Part shown: piece after piece, positions 26,897 to 35,109 of the stretch
How positions within the stretch are numbered: the first letter of the stretch is position 1
Layout: the number at the start of each line of letters is the position of its first letter
DNA from: Naasia sp. SYSU D00948
GTDB taxonomy: Bacteria > Actinomycetota > Actinomycetes > Actinomycetales > Microbacteriaceae
Assembly: GCF_017916515.1 (NCBI RefSeq)
Contig: NZ_JAFMTA010000001.1
Coordinates: forward strand, 2,345,127 to 2,409,126
Direction of reading: 5' to 3'
DNA length: 64,000 bases
Made by a program: the position numbers and the translations under genes
Notes under the pieces: model-generated
Databases searched by the model: none
Told to the model about the DNA's origin: nothing
What the model saw: only the letters and a program-made list of their open reading frames with translations

Positions 26897-29800
26897 GTGA
26901 CGGTGTCGATGCGGGTGATGAGTGCCGGGGATGGGTACAGCTACCTGCTGCGCTCCGTCGCCGCCGGCGACGGTGACCGGTCCCTGTCGACTCCGCTCAC
27001 GCGGTACTACACGGAGGCGGGGACCCCGCCGGGCCGGTGGTTGGGCGGAGGGCTCGCCTCGCTCGGCGAGGGCCGGGTCGCGGTGGGGGATCGGGTGTCC
27101 GAGGCTGAGCTGCAGCTCCTGGTCGGGATGGGCCGGGACCCGGTCACCGGCGCTCCTCTGGGCCGGGCGTATCCCGTCTATGCGCCGGTCCGCGAGCGGG
27201 TGGCCGACCGCCTCGCGGCGCTCGACCTCGGGTTGTCGGCGCGGGATCGTGGGGCGGCGGTGGCGGCCATTCAGGCGGAGGAGGCGGCGCGGGGGTTGCG
27301 GCGGGCGGTGGCCGGGTTCGACTTCACGTTCTCGATGCCGAAGTCGGCGTCGGTGCTCTGGGCGGTCGCCGACGCCTGCATCCAGAAGCTGATCGTGGAG
27401 GCGCATCATGCGGCGGTTGCGGACGTGGTTGCGTTCATGGAACGCGAGGTTGCGGCCACCCGTGCCGGTGCAACCGGAGGCGATGGGGCGGTTGCGCAGG
27501 TGGAGGTGACCGGTCTGATCGCTGCCGCGTTCGATCACTACGACTCCCGCGCGGGGGATCCGCACCTGCACACCCATGTGGTGGTCAGCAACAAGGTGCA
27601 GACGGTGTTCGACGGGAAGTGGCGTGCCCTGGACGGTCGCCCGTTGCATGCGGCCACGGTGGCGCTGTCGGAGCTGCACGAGGCGGTGTTCGCCGACCGG
27701 CTCTCCCGCACGCTTGGCGTTCAGTGGGAGCAGCACCGGATGGGTGCCGACCGCAATCCCTCGTGGGCGATCCGAGGCGTCTCGGAGGCCCTGGTCGCGG
27801 AGTTCTCCAGCCGGTCGCGGCACATCGACGTCGAGACCGACCGGCTGATTGAGGAGTACCGGGCGACGCGCGGGCGCCGGCCGTCTCCTGCGGTGGTTTT
27901 GAAGTTGCGGGCTCAGGCGACGCTGGCCACTCGGCCGGAGAAGGAGATCCGCGCCCTGGCCGACCTCACTCGCCAGTGGCGGGAGCGGGCCGGTGCTCAC
28001 CTCGGCGAGGACGCGACGACCTGGGCCAGGACGGTTGTCGCGGGAGCGGCGTCGCGCGTGCTGCGGGCTGAGGATGTGCCGATGGAGGTGATCGGGCAGC
28101 TGGGGCGACGTGTGGTGGAGGTGGTGGGGGAGAAGCGGTCGACCTGGCGGCATTGGAACCTCTACGCGGAAGCGGCGCGGCAGACCATGGGCTTGCGGTT
28201 CGCTACCATCCAGGGTCGCGAGGCGATGACGGCCCTGATCGTCGAGGCCGCCGAGAGTGCGTCGATCCGGCTCACCCCGCACGAGCTCGCCGCGACCCCG
28301 GCGATGTTCCAGCGGCCGGACGGGACCAGCGTGTTCCGCCCGCGGCACTCGGTCGTGTTCTCCTCGACGGCGCTGCTCAAGGCAGAGGACCGGCTCCTCG
28401 CCCTCTCCCGCGACGCCACCGCGCCCGTCCTCCCAGTGCATCGCGTGCAGTCGCAGCTGCCGGACGCGCGCGGTCGGCGCCTGCGACAGGATCAGATCGC
28501 GGCGCTTCGGTCCGTCGCGAGCTCCGGCCGGGTGGTCGACGTGCTCGTCGGCCCCGCCGGCGCGGGCAAGACCACCGCCATGCAGGCACTCCGGCACGCC
28601 TGGGAGAGCGAGTACGGCGTCGGCTCGGTCGTTGGGCTGGCGCCGTCCGCGACCGCCGCGGAGGTACTCGCGAGCGAGCTGAGGATCCGTGCGGAGAACA
28701 CGGCGAAGTGGTGGCACGACCACCAGGCAGGCCGGACCGCATTCAAGGCCGGGCAGCTGGTGATCCTCGACGAGGCCTCCCTCGCCGGAACCCTCACCCT
28801 GCGGCGCATCGCCGACCGAGTGAAGGAAAGCGGAGCGAAGCTCCTGCTGGTCGGCGACTGGGCACAACTGTCCTCCGTCGAGGCCGGCGGCGCGTTCGCC
28901 CTGCTCGTCGAGGACCGCGTCGACTCCCCCGAGCTTGACCGGGTCGAGCGGTTCACCCACGACTGGGAGAAAACCGCCTCCCTGGAACTGCGTCACGGAG
29001 CCGCGTCGGTGATCGACCTCTACGAGCAACACGGCCGAGTGGTCGGTGGGGCGGCGGAGGACATGGCGGAGGCGGCGTACCGCGCCTGGCGGAGCGACCT
29101 CGCGGCGGGCCGGACGTCGATCCTCATCGCGGACGACGGCGGCACCGTGACCGAGCTCAATAGGCGGGCGCGGGCGGACCTGATCCTCGCCGGCGCCATC
29201 GACGCCACCTCTGAGGTGGCACTGCACGACGGCACCGCTGCGTCCGTGGGCGACATCGTTCTCACCCGGCGCAACGACCGGCGACTGCGCGCCGGGAAGG
29301 ACTGGGTCCGCAACGGCGCCCGCTGGAGGGTCACCAAGATTCGCGCCGACGGCTCACTCCAGGTTCGGCGCGAGGGAAGAGCATGGGGCGGCGCGCTCGT
29401 GCTGCCCGCCGGCTACGTCAGCGAGCATCTGGAGCTCGGCTACGCCGTGACCGCGCACCGCGCCCAGGGAGTCACCACCGACACCAGCCACGCCCTGGTC
29501 CAGCCGAGCAGCAGCCGCGAGAGCCTCTATGTCGCGATGACCCGAGGACGCGGCTCGAACACCGCCTACGTCATCACCGACCGCCCCGACGACTACCACA
29601 CCGAGCTTCCTCCGGGAAACGCGCCGCAGGGCAACGCTAAATCGGTGCTGACTGCCGTGCTTGGACGTTCCGCGGCGCATACGTCGGCCCACCAGAGCCT
29701 CGCCGCGCAACAAGACGCGTGGGGCTCGATCGCGCAGCTCGCCGCCGAGTACGACACCATCGCCGCGGCCGCCCAACATGACCGCTGGACCGCCCTCATC

Positions 29801-30448
29801 CGCAGTACCGGGCTCACCGCGGTGCAGGCGGAGCAGGTCATCTCCTCGCCCGCGTTCGCGCCGCTGACCGCACAGCTACGTCGCGCCGAAGCACACCACC
29901 ACGACGTGGACCGCCTCCTGCCGCAACTAGTGGACGCATCCGGAACCGAGGACACCGACGATCTCGCGACCCTCCTGCACCATCGACTCACCCGCGCCAT
30001 CTCGAGCTCGGCGGGCACTCAATCCGTGCGACGGGCGGATCGGCTCATCGCGGGACTCATCCCTGCCGCCACGGGACCGATGACCGCCGAGATGCGCGAC
30101 GCGCTCGCGCAGCGCGGCACCCTCATCGAACAGCGAGCCGCCGCCCTGGTCGACGCAGCCCTCGCCGCCCGAGAACCATGGATCACCAGCCTCGGCGCCC
30201 CGCCCACCGACCGGCACGCCCTGCAGGCCTGGCGGCGCGACGTGAGAGTCATCGCCGCCTACCGCGACCGCTACCGCATCACCTCCCGCGGCCCGCTCGG
30301 TCCGAACCCGGAAACCGCCGTGCAGCAACTCGACGCGGCACACGCCACAGCCGCACTGCACCGAGCGCGCAACCTCCCAACTTGGACGCCAGTGGGCCCG
30401 CTCGGCCCCGTGCAACGGTCACATCACCATTCCGGGCCGCGCTTGTGA
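26897..30448 (+). CDS. MobF-family relaxase with C-terminal helicase (TrwC/TraI/TraA-like)
   Basis: A large 1183-residue conjugative relaxase. The N-terminal domain has tyrosines at 14, 16 and 37-38 (the YY pair is the likely nucleophile region) and the metal-binding three-histidine block 'PHLHTHVVVSNKVQ' near 220. The C-terminal half is a RecD-like helicase: Walker A VGPAGAGKTT near 551-560, Walker B 'LVILDEAS', 'AVTAHRAQGVT' and 'LYVAMTRGR'. It should nick one strand at oriT and unwind it for transfer. The GTG at 26897 is chosen for its distance from GGAGG; GTG 26891 is an alternative. No coupling protein or T4SS gene accompanies it. Confidence 0.9.
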   Translation: MTVSMRVMSAGDGYSYLLRSVAAGDGDRSLSTPLTRYYTEAGTPPGRWLGGGLASLGEGRVAVGDRVSEAELQLLVGMGRDPVTGAPLGRAYPVYAPVRERVADRLAALDLGLSARDRGAAVAAIQAEEAARGLRRAVAGFDFTFSMPKSASVLWAVADACIQKLIVEAHHAAVADVVAFMEREVAATRAGATGGDGAVAQVEVTGLIAAAFDHYDSRAGDPHLHTHVVVSNKVQTVFDGKWRALDGRPLHAATVALSELHEAVFADRLSRTLGVQWEQHRMGADRNPSWAIRGVSEALVAEFSSRSRHIDVETDRLIEEYRATRGRRPSPAVVLKLRAQATLATRPEKEIRALADLTRQWRERAGAHLGEDATTWARTVVAGAASRVLRAEDVPMEVIGQLGRRVVEVVGEKRSTWRHWNLYAEAARQTMGLRFATIQGREAMTALIVEAAESASIRLTPHELAATPAMFQRPDGTSVFRPRHSVVFSSTALLKAEDRLLALSRDATAPVLPVHRVQSQLPDARGRRLRQDQIAALRSVASSGRVVDVLVGPAGAGKTTAMQALRHAWESEYGVGSVVGLAPSATAAEVLASELRIRAENTAKWWHDHQAGRTAFKAGQLVILDEASLAGTLTLRRIADRVKESGAKLLLVGDWAQLSSVEAGGAFALLVEDRVDSPELDRVERFTHDWEKTASLELRHGAASVIDLYEQHGRVVGGAAEDMAEAAYRAWRSDLAAGRTSILIADDGGTVTELNRRARADLILAGAIDATSEVALHDGTAASVGDIVLTRRNDRRLRAGKDWVRNGARWRVTKIRADGSLQVRREGRAWGGALVLPAGYVSEHLELGYAVTAHRAQGVTTDTSHALVQPSSSRESLYVAMTRGRGSNTAYVITDRPDDYHTELPPGNAPQGNAKSVLTAVLGRSAAHTSAHQSLAAQQDAWGSIAQLAAEYDTIAAAAQHDRWTALIRSTGLTAVQAEQVISSPAFAPLTAQLRRAEAHHHDVDRLLPQLVDASGTEDTDDLATLLHHRLTRAISSSAGTQSVRRADRLIAGLIPAATGPMTAEMRDALAQRGTLIEQRAAALVDAALAAREPWITSLGAPPTDRHALQAWRRDVRVIAAYRDRYRITSRGPLGPNPETAVQQLDAAHATAALHRARNLPTWTPVGPLGPVQRSHHHSGPRL

Positions 30449-30755
30449 AGATGCGACTTCGGCGGGCCGTCAGCATTGAACGAGACCGTCAGGTCGTCGC
30501 ATCAACTCGACCTTTTTTCGTGACGCACGGAGGGTCGGGTTCTGACAAGCGCGGTCGCCGACATCCGACCGCAAGAGGCTGCAAACGCCCTTCTCGGGAT
30601 TCCTTCGTTTCTGATCAGCCCGCCTCCTGTGAAAGCTGACGTACGGAAGAAATTTTGCTTCGCGCCGAGCGGGCGCTGTGGAGATCTACTGACACTCCTG
30701 GCGACGAACGGCGTTCAGAGGTCCGAGGCTTCCCAGTCGGGTCAGCGGCGGCCGG
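30449..30755. other. No gene seen
   Basis: About 300 bases after the relaxase gene contain no supported coding frame. Composition becomes more AT-rich towards the next gene. Confidence 0.5.
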
Positions 30756-30761
30756 TAAGGT
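30756..30761 (+). promoter_or_regulatory. Leaderless -10 box for the orphan island gene
   Basis: TAAGGT followed by exactly seven bases and the GTG at 30769, the same layout as upstream of the gene at 20934. Confidence 0.55.
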
Positions 30762-30768
30762 GTCGATA

Positions 30769-31650
30769 GTGGCGGCCCCTTCCGCGAAGCATGACGACGA
30801 ACAAAGCCTCGTCACCATCCGCGAGATCCTCAACGACATCCCGGGGCAAGTCGCCCTCCATGAGCAGATTGCGCACGTCCCGCCTGCGCATGGCTCGCGC
30901 CTGCACCAAGACGACGAGTTGACGCACCCGTTTCAGAACAGCCACCTCGTGAGCCTCTGCCTTGGAATGAGCATCGACGCGCTACGTACCCTCCGTGCCG
31001 TCGTGACCGCAGAAGAGGGTCATCTCACTCTCCCTCAGTACGGTCACTACCCGCTTATCCGACAGAGCCTCGAGGCGTCCTCCCAGGCCATATGGCTGAT
31101 GGCGCCCGAGGACCGGCGGGAGCGAGTCCTCCGCAACCTCACGGCACGCGCCTCCGAACTCCTGCACGATAAGGCTCTGATCGAGACATACACCGACATC
31201 TCCCGAGCGAGAAACAAGGCCGAGCGATCTCGGATGGCAAGCGGCCAGCGTGCCTTCTCGAAGCAACGGCGCATCAAGGACAAGTACACCCGTGCGATAG
31301 CGGGCCCCCTTGGGATTGATCGCGATGAGTACACCAAACGGCTGCACTACGGCGACATCGTGGAGGAAGCTGGCACACATATCGGCCTGCAGGGGCATCT
31401 GTCCCGTGGGCTCTGGCAACTGGTTAGCGGTCTCACCCATCCGTCGGCCAGTCGTGCGCTTGCGACGGGAAGTATCGAGGAGGTGCTGCCGCCTACTGGC
31501 GATATCAGGCACGTCCGCATCTCGACCGACCGCGGACACGTTGCGGTCGCCATGCTTTGGACCTTCCGACACTACGTGGCGGCTGACGTGATGTACCGGG
31601 AGCAGATGGGCATCATCCCGACGGTCGCGACCCCTGGCGCCACCCCTTGA
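30769..31650 (+). CDS. Island protein of unknown function
   Basis: A 293-residue, mostly helical, soluble protein that I do not recognise. Visible features are a 'HPFQNSHLVSLCLGMSIDALRTL' helix, 'HYPLIRQSLEASSQAIWLMAPEDRRERVLRNL', a basic patch 'RARNKAERSRMASGQRAFSKQRR' and a C-terminal 'SGLTHPSASRAL' followed by 'AMLWTFRHYVAADVMY'. No signal peptide or membrane span. The GTG at 30769 is chosen because a TAAGGT box sits seven bases upstream. It is less GC-rich than core genes. Placement between a relaxase gene and a toxin-antitoxin pair makes an accessory or defence role possible but unproven. Confidence 0.65.
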   Translation: MAAPSAKHDDEQSLVTIREILNDIPGQVALHEQIAHVPPAHGSRLHQDDELTHPFQNSHLVSLCLGMSIDALRTLRAVVTAEEGHLTLPQYGHYPLIRQSLEASSQAIWLMAPEDRRERVLRNLTARASELLHDKALIETYTDISRARNKAERSRMASGQRAFSKQRRIKDKYTRAIAGPLGIDRDEYTKRLHYGDIVEEAGTHIGLQGHLSRGLWQLVSGLTHPSASRALATGSIEEVLPPTGDIRHVRISTDRGHVAVAMLWTFRHYVAADVMYREQMGIIPTVATPGATP

Positions 31651-31686
31651 AGCTCGCCCCGACCCCCGGAAAGCGCGGCCGCGCAG

Positions 31687-31732
31687 GTTGACACGGTTGA
31701 CCGCTGGGCGCACACTAGTTGACTTAGTTGAC
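31687..31732. promoter_or_regulatory. Four-copy GTTGAC operator array and promoter of the toxin-antitoxin operon
   Basis: GTTGAC occurs at 31687, 31696, 31718 and 31727: two pairs with 9-base periodicity, the pairs 31 bases apart. A -35 TTGACA at 31688 and a weak -10 CACACT at 31711 (17-base spacer) lie inside it. The antitoxin ATG follows at 31747 behind GGGAGA. Probable autoregulatory site. Confidence 0.6.
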
Positions 31733-31746
31733 ACGGGAGACGTCCG

Positions 31747-32604
31747 ATGACGCAACTAAACCGCACCGAACTGGTCGCCGCCATCGCCGCGGAGTCGGGG
31801 CAGAGTCAGAGCGCCGTGAACGAGGTGCTTGATGCGCTCTTCTCGACGCTCGCGAAGTCCGTCGCCGCCGGCGATAAGGTGACGATCCCGGGTTGGCTCG
31901 CGGTCGAGCAGAACGCTCGTGCGGCTCGCCCGAGTCGCAGGGCACGAACGGGTGAGCCGATCAAGATCGCTGCGGCCAGGGGGGTCAAAATCGGCGTCGG
32001 GAGCGCGCCAGCAAAGGTCGAGGCCAGCGCGGCCCGTGAACTTGCGAAGGTGCTTGTTGGCAAGGGGGCCACACAGGAAGAGGCGGTGAACGACCTAACC
32101 TCAGCGATCCGCGTCAGGCTCATCGAGTTGGCCAATCGTGGGGAACAGCTTGCAAACCTCGGCGACGTAGACGATGTGGCCGAGCAGGTAGTCGAACGAT
32201 TGCCAATTGCGGTAAGCCCTTGGGTCCATGTCGTCGGTCCCTGCTATACGAGCCGTTCCCTTCAAAAGGAGCTGAACATCGGGAGGGCAGCGATATCGAA
32301 GGCCGTAAGCGATCTTCGCCTACTTCGGTTGGAAACTTCGGATGGGCGGAACGTGTATCCCGCCTTTCAAGTGGTTGATCGAACGATGGTGCGAGGCATG
32401 CGTGATGTGCTAAACGTTCTGCGCCAGGGCATAGAGGATGAATGGACTTGGGCTCAGTGGCTCAACACTCCGGTTCCCGACTATGCCGCGGATGAAGTCG
32501 CCTCCGATGCCCCAAAACGGCGACACATCGACCGCCTCATAGCTGGCGACATTGATGGCGTTGTCCGCGCTGCGGAGCGCACGGCTGCAAGTTGGGCTGC
32601 GTGA
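31747..32604 (+). CDS. HU-domain antitoxin with C-terminal MbcA/ParS/Xre-type toxin-binding domain
   Basis: A 285-residue protein read as a fusion. Residues 1 to about 90 match HU/IHF: 'LNRTELVAAIAAESGQSQSAVNEVLDA', 'GDKVTIPGW' and the basic arm 'RRARTGEPIKIAAARGVKIG'. After a helical linker, residues about 180-285 look like the MbcA/ParS/Xre antitoxin end: a small HTH-like 'LNIGRAAISKAVSDLRL', 'GRNVYPAFQV', 'GMRDVLNVLRQGIEDEWTWAQWLNTPVPD' and 'RLIAGDIDGVVRAAERT'. It overlaps the RES toxin gene by four bases. Usual RES antitoxins use an Xre HTH instead of HU. It probably binds the GTTGAC array and neutralises the toxin. Fold assignments are by eye. Confidence 0.78.
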   Translation: MTQLNRTELVAAIAAESGQSQSAVNEVLDALFSTLAKSVAAGDKVTIPGWLAVEQNARAARPSRRARTGEPIKIAAARGVKIGVGSAPAKVEASAARELAKVLVGKGATQEEAVNDLTSAIRVRLIELANRGEQLANLGDVDDVAEQVVERLPIAVSPWVHVVGPCYTSRSLQKELNIGRAAISKAVSDLRLLRLETSDGRNVYPAFQVVDRTMVRGMRDVLNVLRQGIEDEWTWAQWLNTPVPDYAADEVASDAPKRRHIDRLIAGDIDGVVRAAERTAASWAA

Positions 32605-33209
32605 CGGCTATACAGGATCCGCCAGATCCTAGCCGAAGCTATAGAGCATTCCCGCGCCGGTACTTTGCCGCTGGATTTGGGATGTACCGCGCGCATAGCG
32701 TCACCCGCTCTGCCTGGTGGTTCGACAATGGGCCTTCTGGCAGGTTCAACCTCTCCGGCCCGCGTGGCACGTGCTATACGGCGACGAAGGTAGAAACCGC
32801 TGTGCGCGAGAAGGTGCGGGACGAAATTAGTTCGTCTGGCGTGGTCTCGAAGGCTTTCGCTGAGTCATTCGCCGTGTCGGTCATCACTGCCCCAGTCAGA
32901 TATAAATGCGCGGCGGTCAGTAGTGCGCGCGCGGTTGCCTTCAATGTCGTCAGAGCGCTCGTCACGATGGATGATTACTCTGTACCGCAGGCCTGGGCTA
33001 AGAGTTTCGAGACGAATCAGTTCGAGGGCGTCTATTACGGGTCGGCATATACCACCGGAGCAGCAAGCGCACTTGCGCTCTTCGGGGACGCTGGCGCCGC
33101 AGGGGCCGGCTTCACTGCTGCGCTCCATATGGAGGGACCCGACGCGTGCGCGGCTGCCGGCATGGTCGTGGCTGGCCCCCCGTCACTGACGGCTCTGACG
33201 CTCATCTGA
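32601..33209 (+). CDS. RES-domain toxin (NAD+-degrading type)
   Basis: A 202-residue RES protein. Family marks are Arg30 in 'GMYRAHS', 'GPSGRFNLSGPRGTCYTATKVETAVREK' (split over 44-71; candidate Glu70) and the C-terminal 'FEGVYYGSAY' with candidate Ser148, followed by 'SALALFG'. Characterised RES toxins such as MbcT and ParT deplete NAD+ or ADP-ribosylate a nucleotide synthase. The start is taken as GTG 32601, which overlaps the antitoxin stop (GTGA), not the TTG nine bases upstream. Base composition is lower in GC than the flanking chromosome. Confidence 0.82.
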   Translation: MTAIQDPPDPSRSYRAFPRRYFAAGFGMYRAHSVTRSAWWFDNGPSGRFNLSGPRGTCYTATKVETAVREKVRDEISSSGVVSKAFAESFAVSVITAPVRYKCAAVSSARAVAFNVVRALVTMDDYSVPQAWAKSFETNQFEGVYYGSAYTTGAASALALFGDAGAAGAGFTAALHMEGPDACAAAGMVVAGPPSLTALTLI

Positions 33210-33686
33210 TCGGGAAGCCCACAGGCGTGCGGCTGGCCTCCGGGGGCATTGCAACGCCTCGTGGATGTCATCCCATCGCGCGTGCGGTAGGCACCGCCTG
33301 ATCCTGCCACGAGTCATGAGTATCACCTGCCGATCGTTTCTGCGTCCGTCGATCCGAGCTTCGTTTGCCACTCTTCGTGGCTGTCCGGGCAATTCAAGGT
33401 GAGGGCGGACGCTGTCGCTGACGACAACGAGTCTCTGGCGGGCGCGCGTGACAGGCGATGACCAGGCCTACCGCCGCGGTGATGGGGCGACGTACGCGGG
33501 CTTCTTGTGTAAAGGTGATCTTCGAGCTGGGAGTCGCGGTGCTACTTCATAGGGCACGTCATCGCGGCCATGCCAGCGGGAGCCGCGACGGACCGCGGTC
33601 CGCGACACGTAGTCGTGTTGAAACAAGGACCGGGCCGGACGACACAGCGCGTTGTGGGCTCCTGTGTCGGTGGCCGGCGTCAGTCG
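33210..33686. other. Gene-free stretch
   Basis: About 480 bases with no frame I can support on either strand, lying between the plus-strand toxin gene and a minus-strand lipoprotein gene. No clear terminator seen. Confidence 0.5.
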
Positions 33687-34298
33687 CTATTGACTAGCGT
33701 TCTTGCGCATCTCCTGGTAGGACCCGGTCTGAAGCACTTCACCTGTAACGTCATCGACGAAGTTGACGGTGACGTCGATGTCATCGACCGGGACACCCGC
33801 GAACTGCTGGTACAGGGCGCCCTGAACGTAGAAGGCCAGCGCCAGGAAAGCCTCCATGGGGGCGAATTGGTCGCCGTCGACGGCTACTTGAAACGCCGTC
33901 ATCGCGTCGTTGAACTCCACCCCGGTGACGGAGTTCGATGTGTCCGCGACCATCTCGTCAATCGCCTGTTGCGCACTTGACCGCATCTGAGCGAGCCTCT
34001 CGTCGCGCTGCGTCTTCGTCATCGTGTAGATGACAGCGTCGCCACTGACGGTCGCGGTGAGGCCCTCCTCCTGGGCCGCCGCGACGATGGCCTCGTCGGT
34101 CATTGAGTCGTTCGGGTCAAGAAGGGACCGCGCGATCGTCACGTCAACGGTCGCCAGCTCCTCCTCAATTTCGATGGGAGCTTGCGACGCGCCGGTAGGG
34201 TCGGCGGCGTCGTCGTTCGGCTGTGCCGAACATCCACTCAGAACGATCACGGCGCAGATGATGGTCGCGGAAATGGTTTCACGGACGGATATATGCAT
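33687..34298 (-). CDS. Secreted lipoprotein of unknown function
   Basis: A 203-residue protein with a signal peptide and lipobox at Cys23 (VLSGC), so it should be anchored on the outer face of the membrane. The mature part has an acidic linker, a helical stretch 'MTKTQRDERLAQMRSSAQQAIDEMV' and an ending that reads 'DVTVNFVDDVTGEVL', similar in feel to small actinobacterial lipoproteins with a single alpha/beta domain. I recognise no characterised family. ATG at 34298. The second lipoprotein gene lies 91 bases upstream on the same strand, so they may be co-transcribed. Confidence 0.7.
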   Translation of the reverse strand: MHISVRETISATIICAVIVLSGCSAQPNDDAADPTGASQAPIEIEEELATVDVTIARSLLDPNDSMTDEAIVAAAQEEGLTATVSGDAVIYTMTKTQRDERLAQMRSSAQQAIDEMVADTSNSVTGVEFNDAMTAFQVAVDGDQFAPMEAFLALAFYVQGALYQQFAGVPVDDIDVTVNFVDDVTGEVLQTGSYQEMRKNASQ

Positions 34299-34389
34299 GA
34301 TTCCCTACGGTCAATACAGAACGGTCAGAGGCCCGAGAGCGAGAAACGTTCCCGGCGACGAGGAGCGGGTGTTTCCCGCGCTGCCATCG

Positions 34390-35109
34390 TCAGAGGTAGG
34401 GGAAGGCCTCGAAGGTTGCGCCTTCCGGTAGCGACCCGAAGAAGCTTGCCTCGAAGCGGGCGGTGCCCCCGGAAGGAAGACGCTCGACATAGGTTGACTC
34501 TCCCCCCACTATGCTCCCGTCCGCGCCCCGAGCCACGACAACCACCGTGACGTACTCCTGCTCCTCGGAGAAGTTGCTCGTGATGTTTCCCGAGACGGTC
34601 GTCGAGTACGTGTCTCGCACGGACTCCACAGGGCTGAGCGTGAAGGATCCGGTCTCGCCGGAAGGTGAGCTAACGGCAGACGAGGCGAGCGGACCGCGGA
34701 CATTGAGTTCAACGATTTCCTGACTCCCGACCTCGAAGAAGAGCCCAGTTATGGCGGTCTTCCCAGGCAGGAGAGTCGGATAGTCGCCACTCGTGTCGAG
34801 GATCACTCCATTCGGATCCAATGCTTCGACGTTGAGCGATGCCGACGCGAAGACGAAGTCCGGATTTGGGTTGTCTACGACGACGACATACCACCAGTAG
34901 TCCTGGTCGACGACACGGCCGAAGGCCAGATCGTCAATGATGAGGTCCTGCGGCTCGTTCTCCTCCACCTCCTCCGCTGTGACTGGCGCGGCGGAAGGCC
35001 GCGAGTCACGCTTCTCTGAATCCGAGCCGACCGTTCCAATCGACGGGGCGGCACAGCCTGAGAGGAGGCCCACGATCAGCAGGCCTGCGGCGAGGCTCGC
35101 AACTTTCAT
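34390..35109 (-). CDS. Secreted lipoprotein with FxLYD-like beta domain
   Basis: A 239-residue lipoprotein with lipobox Cys19 (LLSGC). The mature part is beta-rich: 'YWWYVVVVDNPNPDFVFASASLNVEALDPNG' followed by 'ILDTSGDYPTLLPGKTAIT', the arrangement seen in FxLYD-type extracytoplasmic domains, then a second similar half ending in 'TFEAFPYL'. Start ATG 35109 is preferred to TTG 35121 because it begins directly with a signal sequence. Role unknown; surface exposure and linkage to the downstream lipoprotein gene suggest a shared envelope function. Confidence 0.68.
   Translation of the reverse strand: MKVASLAAGLLIVGLLSGCAAPSIGTVGSDSEKRDSRPSAAPVTAEEVEENEPQDLIIDDLAFGRVVDQDYWWYVVVVDNPNPDFVFASASLNVEALDPNGVILDTSGDYPTLLPGKTAITGLFFEVGSQEIVELNVRGPLASSAVSSPSGETGSFTLSPVESVRDTYSTTVSGNITSNFSEEQEYVTVVVVARGADGSIVGGESTYVERLPSGGTARFEASFFGSLPEGATFEAFPYL

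Noticed and set aside
26777-29227. An 816-residue minus-strand open frame inside the relaxase region
   Set aside because: It lies antisense to a relaxase-helicase with complete catalytic motifs and has shadow-frame composition.
33570-33980. A plus-strand frame overlapping the first lipoprotein gene
   Set aside because: The opposite strand has a signal peptide and lipobox, while this frame has no recognisable features or ribosome site.
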